A DNA stretch of 64,000 bases from Onthophagus taurus (taxonomy: Eukaryota; Arthropoda; Insecta; Coleoptera; Scarabaeidae): the NCBI RefSeq assembly GCF_036711975.1, contig NC_091966.1, positions 44,176,001-44,240,000 on the forward strand, written 5' to 3'. Shown here in pieces: positions 27,228-39,700 of this stretch; the first letter of the stretch is position 1, and the number at the start of each line of letters is the position of its first letter. Position numbers and translations under genes: made by a program. The notes under the pieces were generated by a model. It saw only the letters and a program-made list of their open reading frames with translations. It did not search any database and was not told where the DNA came from.

Positions 27228-27498
27228 TAACGTTCTTAAATATTCCAATTCAATTTCCAGGAAATTACTCACATGACGAATGTATTTTGAAAATCCCCAA
27301 GCCTCAATCTACTTGATGACGTCGCGGCTTCCGTTTAATTTCATTCCCGTCACCTTCCGACGAAGAAGAATGGAAAAAACGAAAACGAAACTAAACCGCA
27401 AGGCCTCGCGTCGATGGCTTCATAAACCACCTGAATCGACGGCTACCGTTCAGAAAATACCTAAACGCCACCAACTACGTTTAAATTTAAATTCAAAG

Positions 27499-29936
27499 AT
27501 GCCTTCAGACAATCTTTTAATAACCAGTGAAGATCCAGTTTCCTCCGGGGTTTCCTCCGAAGACGACGACGTCGGACATCAAAAAGAATTATCATTAAAA
27601 AAAGATGTTTTATCCAATTTTGAGAGTCTCCCGGATAAAAATAAGCACGAAACGTTTTTGAAAGATTGCGTCGATTTGTTGCTAAAAGAAGCGGTTTTTC
27701 ATGGTACAGATCGGGAAAATAAAGTGTTGGATTGGAAAAGTCCCGAGGAATTATTGGAAATCTTTGATTTTAATTTAAACGGATCGCCATCGACTCACGA
27801 AGAATTAAAATCAATTCTTAAAAACGTCGTTAAGTTTTCGGTGAAAACTGGACATCCATATTTTGTAAATCAACTTTTTTCATCTTTGGATCCGTACGGT
27901 TTAATTGGACAATGGTTAACAGACGCTTTAAATCCAAGCGTTTACACTTACGAAGTCTCGCCAGTTTTTACTTTAATGGAAGAAGTCGTTTTAAAAGAAA
28001 TGAGAATTATCGTTGGGTATAAAGATGGTAAAGGTGATGGTATTTTTTGTCCAGGTGGTTCTATGGCTAACGGATATGCTATTAGTTGTGCAAGATACAA
28101 ATTTAATCCAAATTTAAAGGTAAGTCATAAATTTTAAAATGTCAATTTAAATGACAACATGAAATTGTCATAAAGTATGTAAAATATAACTTTTAGGTTA
28201 AAAATTTTGTTTTTTCCCCATAATTGTATGATCAGTCAAGTATAACATCATTTTTAAAGCTGATCCAAATAAATATTAAAAAATGTCATGTTCACATCAT
28301 TATTACAAGATTAAAGCTGTCATCTTGACAATTAATGTCATTTTCTCATTTTGACGTTTTAAACGTCACTTTAATATAATTTTATTTTTTAATTAGGAAA
28401 CTGGTCTTCATAACTTTCCACGTTTAGTCCTTTTTACATCGGAAGATGCTCATTACTCGGTTAAAAAGATGGCTTCTTTCCTGGGGATTGGCACAAAAAA
28501 CGTTTACACAATAAAAACCGACGATAAAGGAAAAATCAATGTTGATTTACTTAAAAATGAGATTGAAAGGGTGAAATCGGAAGGTGGTGTTCCGTTTATG
28601 GTTAGTGCAACGGCTGGGACGACGGTTTTGGGTGCTTTTGATCCTATAAATGACCTGGCGGATGTTTGCGAAGAACATAACTTGTGGTTGCATGTTGATG
28701 CGGCTTGGGGAGGTGGTGCATTAATTTCTGAAAAGTACAAAAATCTCATGAAAGGAATTCATCGGTGAGTATTTTTTTGTTAGGTTACGTTATCGTTTAA
28801 TGGAATTAAATTGTGCAAGGTTAAATCACAAACGATATAATAATTAGAGCGTAAATTAAAGTTTCTTCAGCCTTGTTTTGATCATTTAACCTTGAAAAAA
28901 TGGCTTTTAATTTTCTTTTTTGCGTAATTCCCCCAGGGTTGTTTCTTCTACTTTTCTAAATCGATAAGCAAGGTTTCTACAATCACCTACGCTTGAATTG
29001 CATTGCGAAAGATATAAAATTAATTATTATATCTAATAACCTTGTGAAAACTTTTTGGAGTTGTAAATTTGATATTCTTGATGGTAATTAGCGCCATCTC
29101 TTAGATTCAAGCTTAATTATTTATTATTCCAAATTTTCTTTTGTATTTATTAATATATTTAAATATTTAAAATGTGACTTAATAGTTTAAAGTGATAAAT
29201 ATTTAATTCACATAAATCATCCTTGTTTTTATTAAGATTAGGAATTTTTCAAAAATCGATTGGCGCCATCTCTTAAATTTTCTTCTAATTTAATCTAACA
29301 TAACCTACAAATATTAATTAATTTAAATTATTTTTTAGTGCTGATTCAATAACTTGGAATCCCCACAAACTATTAACAGCCCCTCAACAATGTTCCACAT
29401 TACTATTAAAACACGAAGGAATTTTAAGTGGAGCTCACTCGGCGAATGCTGCTTATTTATTTCAAAAAGATAAATTTTACGATACCAGTTATGATACCGG
29501 TGATAAACACGTTCAATGTGGACGAAGAGCTGATGTGCTTAAATTTTGGTATATGTGGAAAGCGAAAGGAACCCACGGTTTAACCCGACATGTTGAAAAA
29601 GTTTTTGATAACGCTGAATATTTCACAAAAACGATAAAATCAAAGGAAAACTTTAAAATGGTGCTTGAAGAACCTGAATGTACAAACGTATGTTTTTGGT
29701 ACGTCCCCCCCAGTTTGTTGGGTAAAGAAAACGAAGATGATTATGAGGAGAAGCTTCATAAGATTGCTCCGAAAATTAAAGAGAGAATGATGAAGGATGG
29801 TTCTATGATGGTTACGTATCAAGCCCAAAAAGATTGGCCTAACTTTTTTAGGATCGTTTTTCAAAATTCAGCATTAACTCACGATGATATGATGCATTTT
29901 ATACAAACGATTGAAAGATTAGGATGTGATTTATAA
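27499..29936 (+). CDS. black: Aspartate 1-decarboxylase, insect Black type (528 aa)
   Basis: PLP enzyme converting aspartate to beta-alanine, which Ebony couples to dopamine for cuticle tanning. Exons 27499-28119, 28397-28764 and 29339-29936 total 1587 bp in frame. The group II decarboxylase fold is clear: SVKTGHPYFVNQLFSSLDPY, LNPSVYTYEVSPVFTLMEE, FCPGGSMANGYA, HVDAAWGGG, and the PLP lysine in TWNPHKLLTAPQQCSTLLL. The PQQCS next to the lysine is the form I associate with insect ADC rather than GAD. MMVTYQAQK and NFFRIVFQNS close it, with about the length of the Tribolium enzyme as I recall it. I take ATG 27499 because MPSDNLL... resembles the MPA... start and Ser/acidic leader of beetle ADC and has A at -3. 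The frame is open further up (ATGs at 27370 and 27280), adding a basic extension. Close alternatives are CSAD-like enzymes. Confidence 0.93.
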
Positions 29937-29971
29937 TTAATAACTATTTATGACTTAAATTAAATTGTAAA

Positions 29972-29977
29972 AATAAA
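29972..29977 (+). terminator. Poly(A) signal of the decarboxylase gene
   Basis: AATAAA 36 nt after the TAA stop at 29936. The convergent ENOX stop is at 30115, so both 3' ends lie within 180 bp. Confidence 0.6.
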
Positions 29978-30114
29978 AAATTTTTGATTTCTTATTATAT
30001 CTTTTTTTATTTTCATCCATTCAACAATACAATCAGAACAGAAAAGGAGAAAAATATCACAAAAAATAAAATAAAGGATACACTTCAATATAATTATTTA
30101 TATTCTCTATATTT

Positions 30115-33100
30115 TTACGCTTGTTTATAAGCATAAAATTGCCATCGGCGTTCAATATTAGCTCCGATCCCCACAAGTTCTTGTTTAAAGACTGCGGGAA
30201 ACTTAGACATTAATAATTCGATATCGGCAGGTCGTAAATTTGTTTCTAATTTACTAACATACGACCAAATATAATCTAAGCCGGCTCCGAAAGGATGCAC
30301 GTTAAGAAACGTTGAGATAATCCCTATTAACTTCGCTTCCTTTTCAGATAAAGGTTGTGTGGAAATCGTTTCTAAACTTTCATTAATACTACATACACTT
30401 TCAGCTTTATCAGATTCATTATCTTCCAAATTAACGATATTGTTATCGATTTGTGATTTTTTTTCTTTTGATATTTTTAATTGGAGCTCTTTTACTTTGG
30501 TTTCTTCTTCAATTTGTTTACGTTTAGCTTCTATTAATTGTTGTTGCATCCCTTGTAAGGTTTGTTGAAGCATTTTAAATTGTTTATCTTTTTCATCAAT
30601 ATCTTTTTTTAAATCCATTTTAACAACTTCAACCTATAAATTTTATATAAATAAAAATATTATACATTTATATTCATTCATAATTTCACCTCATTTTTAT
30701 AAGCTTCAACTTGCATGCGTAAATTATTATTTTCCTCCCTAAGTACGTCTTCTTGATTAATCATATCAGTTCTGGGTTTTTTCCTAATTGTTTCCTCTTC
30801 ATCAGAAACGTCCATTTCATCATCGGCTTTTTCAACGCTTATTTCGCCATCAAGTTGAACATTTTTTATCTCCTAAAATCCAAGGGACGTATTAACACAA
30901 ATAAATAAAACGACAACATTCTAAATCAACATTATTAGATAGTACAAAAAAAAATTAAATAAAAAAAAACCGCTAAAGAACAATACATTACTATATTCAC
31001 GTCAAAGAATTTTTGTTCTTTTTAATTTTTTTTAGTAAATGAATTTAAGTTGGTACAGTTGTTTTCTAAACAAATTCTTGGTTAAATGCATTTACTACTT
31101 TATTGTTATAGCCAATCCTCAGCACATTTTGACGCTCCAAATAACGGTTTTTCCAATTGCAATCAGCGACCCGACCCAATCTGTAGATCTCTCATTTTAA
31201 CACTTACCTTTCCATTTCTTACCTTTATGTTTACGATTTCACTGTTATTTGCTTCATGATTGATTAGACCGTGCCATTACAAGAAGTATTTGATAACATC
31301 CACTTTGATTTATTATTTATGTTTATTTCAAGAATTAACAGGTGTGTTAAAAGTACTCGCACAATATTTACTTATCTTTAAAAATTAAAAAACATTGATT
31401 TGGAGGCGCCAACTATTAAAATCTATTAAGAAAGGGTTAAATTGGGCTAGAACTAATCGATAAATAGATTTACTGAATGTAAAGTTATTATTTTGCATTG
31501 GGGTTACTTTGCGCACGTAAATAAAACGACGTTGGCAGATTGTTGGTTAAATGATTTAAAAATATTGACAGGATGCTAATGGCGATGCTGAGTTGTTAGA
31601 AATAATATTTAGGATAGCCTGGAACGTTATCCTGTTCATAACAGGAACGTTGAGTGAACGAGATTGAGTGTCTGAAGTAGAACTCCACAGGAATACATTT
31701 TTATCGTGATTTTATGTGCTTACTTTGAACCTATTATCTGTCTAATTGGCACTTCTAGTTAAGTAGGAGATGCAGCATAACACCGAGCTGTGTTCAAAGG
31801 AAAAACGACTCATGAAATTACTGCAGCGTAGTGTGTACAAAGTTTTTTGAGCCAGTAAGAGTGGCAACAATATTTCTAATTAGTATCCTAGAGCGTTCAC
31901 GTTTTCAGGTTTACATTAGTTTACGATATATTTCCTCTTATTTCCTTGAAATATTTATTCTTCTGACGTTCTTGTAAATTTCCGGATGACAACAGGTGCT
32001 GATCATCGAGTAGCTTGGGAGTTGCCGTGAGATGTAAAGTTAGACTAGCTCTGTTAGATGGTCTAGAGTAAAAAAAGTGAAACCGTTCACAGACCCAAAG
32101 GTTTGCCTCGGAACAAGATTACGATACGATAAGAAAACAAGATATGGTGATGACACACGCAAGAAGTTGGACACGAGTAATGAAATAGCGACACAAAGGC
32201 AAGGTATCGGTCAATAAGAGTGCTTAAAACCACTGTAACCGCGGTAATTATCCCCTACTGTATATCAACTGAAACAAAATCAAGAATATATACGGTATGC
32301 GTGAGTAAACAAGTGGTGGAGAGAGTGGTTAATACGCGCAAAATTTTGAAATTATTATATTTCCCAGGATAATCTTAAAGCTGTTTTAGAACGTTGGGTG
32401 TACATCAATCCATAAATTGCCCGTTTTTTATTTTTGACACACTTTGACAACAAATCAAAATTTTATCAGATTACATCACCACTTTAAAGTTCAACGGAAT
32501 GAATTAGATTTCTTGTTAACAGATATTTACTACAATTTATTTGAATTGGCAGATGATGAGTAAAAGACAGAATTAATATGAGTTAAGATAACTTATAATA
32601 ACTTTTCAACACCCTGTATTAATCATACACAATTATTTAATCAACAAATTAAGATAAATATCATAACTTATTAGGTTGTTATCAAAATCCTCTTGTAATA
32701 AATAATCATAACTATATCCCAAAAGGAAAATTTTGTTGACCAAAAAAATAAAAAAAAATATAATCGGAAGAATTTTCGATTTAAGATTTCGCACTGTTTT
32801 TCTTTAAGCTTGTTTTTTTGAGAACTGGAAATCTTAGCCTACAGGCATGCAAAGAGAATCCGCAAGCTTTACAAATAACACTTTTTAACATCTTTAAAAA
32901 CATTAAAACAATTTATTTTTATTACATGATTTCTTATAGAAAATTCAGTGTATCTTTACACTTAAATTTGTAAATCTTGCGGTGTATTACGTACCATCGA
33001 TTGCTTTTTCCACAGTTCAATGTTCTTTCTTTGCGCTTTGGTGAAATGGTCCCAAACCTTCTTATGGCAGGCGGCCGAGAACAAACGCTCGATTTGACTG

Positions 33101-35522
33101 ACTGAGACAGGGACACGCAAACAAATGATTAAACCATCTTAGATCATTATAGATCTCCTGCGCGCGGTTTATTTTATAATAAATAATTACATTTGTAATG
33201 AGAAACAAAAGAAAGTAATCCCCCCAATATCATACTAAATCATTATTGTAAAGAACACAAAAAGTGAAATAAAAGAAATTATTTTGGAGATAAATTAAAA
33301 AAAAAAAAAGCAGAAAATAAAAAAAAATAATTTACCTATTCGTTTTTTAACCTGTTTTGGTTCTTACTTCTATCTAAAGAGCTTGAACACTGGTTTTTGT
33401 ACAAAAATTGGAACAAGTTTTAATTTGATTAGATTAGATATTTAATTTTTATTACCACCATCGCTTTTAATCAATTTAATAATGAAAGTTACAATTAATA
33501 CGAAAAATCAGTGTACACACTTCAAAAATACATCAGAATTTATCTCTAATAAATAAAAAAAAATTTAAATACACATTTGTCCCCAGAAGATATCTCGTTT
33601 TGTCCGATATACTTACTACACATTAATCGTACCAATTTATGAAAAAAAATGATAATCTCCTAGCTAATAACAAACATAAACTTACATTGTAATAAAATCC
33701 CCTGCATCCGTCCTTTCATTATTTCCCGAGCCTTCATCAATTCATCTTCGTATTGAGTTTTTTCATTAAGTAGTCTTCGAACATGCGAATTCGTCGATTG
33801 GATCATCGAATAAAAAGTATTTGCATTTCTTTTACTGCAATCCCCTCGTTCTAACCATGTTATCACAATCTGCAATAACAAATCAAACTTTAATCTTTCC
33901 TAACACAGCTTTGGTAAAACAATCATGTTTTTTAATTTAAAAATTAAATTAATTTAAAATAGTTTTATTTAAAAAAGCTCAAATCATTGATTTTAAATTT
34001 TATTAATATTGATTAATAAAAAGTAAATTAATGAAAAAGTTTCTAACCTATAAATTTTTTTTTTTGTAAGTCCTTTCAGTTTTAATTAAAATGTTAATTT
34101 AAATTAGTTATAATTTTAAGTTAATTTTAAAAAAAATTAGAATAAAATTAGTTTTTAAAAAATAATTTAGGTTAACAGCGCCATCTCTTGACAAACGAAA
34201 ACAGTAATTTCGCAAGAACCCTTCACCTTTAACACAACTTTTGGGCTAATTAAACTTTGTAGACAAACAAATTGAATATAAAGTATTTTCGTTTCATTTA
34301 CTGCATTTACTGGTAACAAATCAAACTTTGAACTTTTTTAAATAATAAATTATAACCTGCACAGCTTTCGTAAAAGTATCATCTTGCTTTAATTTCTCAG
34401 AAACAGCCGAAGCTTCATGATCTGTATAATGTACAACTGGTGGTGGTGATGGTGGTCTTAATCGCTCCTCTTCCATTCGTTCTCGGTGCCGTTGTTCTCT
34501 TTGTAATTGCCGTTGTCTACATTCCCATTCATATTGGTCATCTCTCGCCTTAAAAACAGTTATTAAACAAAAATAATTAATTAAAAGTAAATTACCTGAG
34601 CATAATCAACATGTAAACGTCCAGTATTTGGGGGATCATTATTAGAACCAATACGAATTCGATACCCAGAAAGAAAAATAGCTGAATCGATGGATGCTTC
34701 ATAAACAAATCGGATATGACAAAAATTTTTTTTGCTTAAACGTAACGTAGTTATCTCTCCACAACGTTCAAAAACTTCGGTAATTATTTCTTCGGTCATA
34801 TTCTCTGGGAGACCACCTACGAAAACTGTTCTACACCCCGGTGGCCTTTCTCGTGTAGTCGGAGGTGGGGCGTTTGGATTTGGAGGAAATAACGTACAAC
34901 TCTTACAATGTATAATTTCTTTAACTGGGTTAATAATAATACTTGGTTCTGTAGGAATAATATTCGGATCTGGTGCCATCATCGGAGGAATCATCCCGTA
35001 ATTCCCCATCGACATCATATTTGGGTCCATAATCATATTTACACCAACCATCGGATAACCCATCCCCATAACTCCACCCCATACATTCGGAGGTATCCCG
35101 TTTTGAATGGGAATCACTTCCGGGGTATTAGAGAGGTTAGAATCGGAGTCATCACGAGTTTTATCAGATTCCCTTCGATCGCGTCTTGACCCTCGTTCCA
35201 ATCGGCGATCTTTCCGTGATTTTTGAGGAGGACTTTGACTATTATCGTCTTTATTATTATCTTCGACAACTATCTTGGAGGTGGTCGGGTTTGATTTTGA
35301 AACGAATTCTGCGGTGGTATCGTTCATTTTGTTACTAGTACCGAATGGATCGCGGAAGTCGATTGACTCAGAACCGCCGCCAACGAGAAAATTCTGCGGC
35401 CCTGTGCGGACATTTATTTTTAAACGTGAAAAATCAATATCGCCCTTGTATTCGCAGTCAGATCCGAGGCATATTGAATGAAACTTACCTAACTGGGATT
35501 GGCTTGTATAGTGAAACGCCAT
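30115..35522 (-). CDS. ENOX: Ecto-NOX disulfide-thiol exchanger (ENOX1/2 orthologue, 703 aa)
   Basis: Family described as cell-surface hydroquinone oxidase and protein disulfide-thiol exchanger; it also carries an RNA-binding fold. Six exons: 35522-34596, 34548-34357, 33869-33686, 33101-32995, 30872-30690, 30633-30115; 2112 bp in frame. Landmarks in order: VKEIIHCKSCTLFPPNPN, an RRM near residues 230-309 (RTVFVGGLPENMTEE and KKNFCHIRF), RRMEEERLRPPSPPPVVHY-type segment, FYSMIQSTNSHVRRL, KKVWDHFTKAQRKN, an acidic block, a coiled coil from about 530, and the conserved C-terminus IISTFLNVHPFGAGLDYIWS...FKQELVGIGANIERRW. The N-terminal 200 residues are not conserved. A strong donor (GTAAGT) sits in frame only 34 nt after the chosen ATG, so the true 5' end may differ. 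The 2.1-kb intron 30873-32994 shows no exon. Confidence 0.93.
33955..34240. repeat. Dispersed repeat, copy 1 (in an ENOX intron)
   Basis: Shares an ordered series of blocks with 35680-35990: TTTAAAAAAGCTCAA, ATAAAAAGTAAATTAAT, TTTCTAACCTATAAATT, ATTAGAATAAAAT, TTTTTAAAAA and AGCGCCATCTCTTGA, then AAGAACCCTTCA. Confidence 0.7.
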
Positions 35523-35679
35523 ATCAATTAATCACGGATTTATACCTGATCTTTAATAATTTGTAAATTCACTTTAACGTATTTATAAATAAATTATCAC
35601 ACGCGGTCGAAACTCGAGACACAACTTTTCAATCGATATGTCATATCAATTTCATAAAAGCTTGTATATTTAATTAACA

Positions 35680-35990
35680 GCTTTATTTAAAAAAGCTCAA
35701 TCTTTAATTTTACTAACATTGATTCATAAAAAGTAAATTAATAAAAACATTTCTAACCTATAAATTAAGTTTTTGTAATGTCAAAAATTATTTCTGTACT
35801 TATCAATTTCAATAAAAATATTATTTTAATTTCTGTTAATTTGAATTAACTAATTGAAATAAATTATGATTTTCAGTTAATTTAAAATAAATTAGAATAA
35901 AATAAGTTTTTAAAAATAATTCAAGTTGATAGCGCCATCTCTTGATGGCAAAAATCGGCAATTGTGGAAGAACCCTTCAAGGTTAACCGA
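35680..35990. repeat. Dispersed repeat, copy 2 (upstream of ENOX)
   Basis: Same block order as 33955-34240, about 1.7 kb away and in the same orientation. The shared GCGCCATCT (35932-35940 here, 34178-34186 in copy 1) also occurs at 29091 and 29263 with poorer flanks. Confidence 0.7.
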
Positions 35991-36041
35991 AATTTCTCGC
36001 ATTTCTACTATTAAATATCTGTTCCATAATTATACAATATA

Positions 36042-36462
36042 CAGCGTGTCCCGTATCTTCCGCATCAGAGCATTACACGGTTGTAGGATACATTATTCTG
36101 AAGCGATCTTTCTAATAAAATTTTTTCGAAATGTTTATAATAACCGCACGGGAACTGTTTAAAGGAACTGTTTTTCGTCCAATCAGCAGATCGCAAATCA
36201 GACTCAGGTAATCGGTGCCACCCTCGGCCGGTCCGCTACGCCGATGATAACTCGTTTCCCACGTGTACTCACCAATAAATTCGTCATGGAAAGAGAAATA
36301 AACTTTTTCGATGAATCAAAGTCGTCCGTTATTGGTCGTCGTTAAACAGTTCCCGTGCGGTTATTATAAACATTTCGAAAAAATTTTATTAGAAAGATCG
36401 CTTCAGAATAATGTATTCTACAACCGTATAATGCTCTGATGCGGAAGATACGGGACACGCTG
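36042..36462. mobile_element. Mariner/Tc1-type MITE with 121-bp inverted repeats and TA duplication
   Basis: The arm from CAGCGTGTCCCGTATCTTCC (36042) to GGAACTGTTTAA (36162) is nearly perfectly inverted at 36342-36462. TA dinucleotides lie directly outside both ends. The 180-bp centre contains no ORF. TIR length and TA duplication fit Tc1/mariner superfamily derivatives. It lies between the 3' end of RNF216 and the 5' end of ENOX. Confidence 0.9.
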
Positions 36463-36732
36463 TATATGTGCATTGGTGTTAAGTCCAAACTTGTCATTAT
36501 ACCCTGATAAAAAATGATATTAAGTACTGTACCTAGAAGTAAGAGTTTTGTTTCTGTATTGTGTAATAGTTATTTATATATTAATATACACACGTAAAGT
36601 AACCTTAATTAATGGCAACATCGTAATAAAAAGTAAGAAAATATAAAATAATTAATCTATCTTTAATTTTTTTTATATTATAAACAACGTATATTAAGAA
36701 AAATATTTTAACTTTAAATAAAAATGCAAAAA

Positions 36733-39700
36733 CTAGTGACGATGATGTCCTCTTCTATTCTGATACTGGCGGTTTTGATTGATTCTGATCATATGTGGAC
36801 GTACACCATGCCCCACAATGTTCACAACCATATGAAACTAAAAGAAAAATTGTAACGTATTATAATATAATTACACTGTGCTGCAAACTTTAACTTTTTT
36901 TTGTGTACAGTAGATCAGTTGACTGCTTTTAGTTAACTTTGGGTTGCTGATTTCAAATATGCCTCCCATTTTTTGTAACACGTCACGTATTCTTTTTTAT
37001 TTAGGTTTCTCACGGCTGCGAGACTTAGGATTTTATAGGGAAACCACTAGTGTCATGTTTGTACCACTTCCCATTACACCGGAAATTGTTACTAACATCA
37101 CTATTTTTAAGAAAATTTTGAAATTTTATTTAGCTGTTGGTTACATAACATAATTCTAAATAACTGAAATTTTAAAATTTTCTGTAACCGTTTAGTGGTA
37201 CAAACATGACACTACCACTAAAAGGTTGATCTCTTCACCTTATATCATGGTGCCAAATATTAAATTCATTGCATTTATAGTTTCCCTATAAAATCCTATG
37301 TCCAGCAGCAGTAAGACACCTGAGTAAAAAAAAAAAAAAAAAAAGGTGACGTGTTACAGAAAAATGGAAGGCATATTTGAAATCAGCAACGCAAAATATT
37401 TACTAAAAACACTCAACTCATCAACTGTACAAAAATCTTGCAGCACAGCGTTATTATAATAATAATTCAAAAACTTACACGTGCTTGGGGATCAACCTCG
37501 ACATCATGTATTCCGGGCAATGGAGGTGGTGCTAGGCTTCTACGTTGATCGTAATGCTGGTGAACATCCTCAAGAGGATCAACTTTTAATTTATCATCTT
37601 TGGCGATTCCCAACTCTTCTTTTGCCATTTCGGCACCTTGCATAACTTGGTTTTCATGTAAAGTATTTGTATCGGAATAAAGAGGGCATAAGTGGAATTG
37701 ATCGCCACCTTGGCCGTTAAAATGTTTATAATCTTTAACAGGAGCTAAACATACATAACACATTGATGCCCCGCAACTGCAGGTCATTTTATTGCAGCCG
37801 TCTTCTTTAATAAACTTCAAACCACATTTATAACACACTCTAAAAATAATTAATGTAGAATTCTTCTTAATTTTATTTGATTAATTTACCTAACCAACGC
37901 TTCAGTCATTTTATTTTCAATATAAATTCTTTTTTTAACATCGTCATCTTTCTCGATTTCATCGCACCTTAAAGGCACATGAGATGGTTCTTTACATTCG
38001 CGACAACTCTCTTTCATACATTCAGTATTGAGGCACTTGAATATCTTATCGCCGGGAGCAGGAATCGTAGCAAAATCACAAAACGGACAGGTTACAACAT
38101 CATCTATTCCCGCTGCTTTTACTTCTTGTAATTGTTGACGTTGTGCGACTTTTGAAAAGAATTTTGGAACTAACGCATCCTATAAAATTATTAAATATAT
38201 TAAAACGATTTCTTCTAAACATCAACAGATAAGCTAAGTGACTTTAAATCAAATGAACAACTAATATTAATTGTAAGACTATAACGGTGGAGCAGGGTCA
38301 AGAGTTGAAGATGACGTAGTTAGAAGACACAGTGAAATTAATTGGAGGTGCAAGATCAACAGAATAAATTGAGTTGTTAGTGGCATTTATCGAGAACCAA
38401 GGAATAACGAGAATTGAGATTAATGACAACAGGGAAGTCATAATATTGGAAGAAGACTGCAGTGGTTATTCTAATTTAACTACTAACAATAAATAATGAA
38501 TTAATTAAATTTGGATTTAATGTCTTTGGACGATGTTTCTGATGTTTTTTGAAGTTATATCCTAATTTATTTATATGGCAACAACGAATATATCATATAA
38601 AAACGGAATATATAAAAATAATAATTGGAATCAAAAAATAAATGCAAAACAATAACAAACGTAGGTTATGCTACAAAGACGTTATACGATGAATGGTGAA
38701 CCGATTAAGTATGGATTCAACGTGTTAATCCACAGATTAACGAGTTTAATGAACATATAAAGATGACTTTACTGAATAGAAGACCTCATACATAGTATGT
38801 AAATCGATATAATTCAATATTTAAGAATGGTAGTAAACGTGATCCAGCGACATTGTGCATTTGAATGTTTTCAAGAAATTACACAAGAAACAACACATTT
38901 ACTTTTGACGCGAACTGTATATTAAAATCATTACGAATTCATTAATTTTTACCTTTAACATTTTTATGGTAAAATTCACTTCACATCCAGCCAAACATGG
39001 AAAATCAGATTTCCCCTCATTAAACGCAATTTGCACACTAGTTTCAACGCAGCGTTTACAAAAATGACACCCATTTTCGCACATTACGCAATCTTTAGGC
39101 ATAACTTCATCATCGTAACAGCAAGCGCAAGTTAACATTAAACCGTTCTTTTTGGCTTCTTCGCGTTCTAAAGTTTCTTGATGTTTTTTATCCTCAACTC
39201 GTTTTAAAATAGCGGCACGATTAGTTAAATAGGCAATCTAAAATTAATATTAATTAAAGCGGGATAAAAAAATAATTTTTTAAGTCTTACTTCTTGTAAT
39301 AATGGAATATTTTGTAAAGCAGATAAATCAACGTATACCGGTCTACGCACGGTTTTCATAGTTTTCACATTATTTAAATGTTCAGCGGCGATTATTAAAT
39401 TTTGTTCGTATAAAGATGGGGGCATATCGCGAATTGCTACTCGAGAATAAAGATTCTTTAATACTAAACCGCAAAGATGACGTTCGACTTGATTATCAGA
39501 TCTAGTTCGTCTGCTAAGATCTTTAAAATATGTTTCCGGGTCTTTTATTATATCCAAGAAATTATCAACATTAAATTCGGTTGTGTATTGCCGGACTTGG
39601 GCGTTTAATTGTTGACGCCTATAAAAAAGTTATAGGAAATTAATAATATTAATAATCAAATACTTTTAATAAAGCTTTTTTTCTACCTTAAATATTCCTT

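Larger units (their letters stand above)
24637..27498. other. Intergenic between UBE2W and the decarboxylase, with two MITEs
   Basis: No gene recognised. It contains a Mutator-like MITE (25331-25610) and a piggyBac-type MITE (27071-27227). The sequence just before the decarboxylase ATG stays open in frame back to 27280. TGACGTCG at 27315 is a CRE-like word. Confidence 0.5.

Noticed and set aside
32934-33116. Minus-strand 60-residue frame MSLSQSVKSS...
   Set aside because: Wrong frame of an ENOX exon; the correct frame reads KKVWDHFTKAQRKN and fits neighbouring exon phases.
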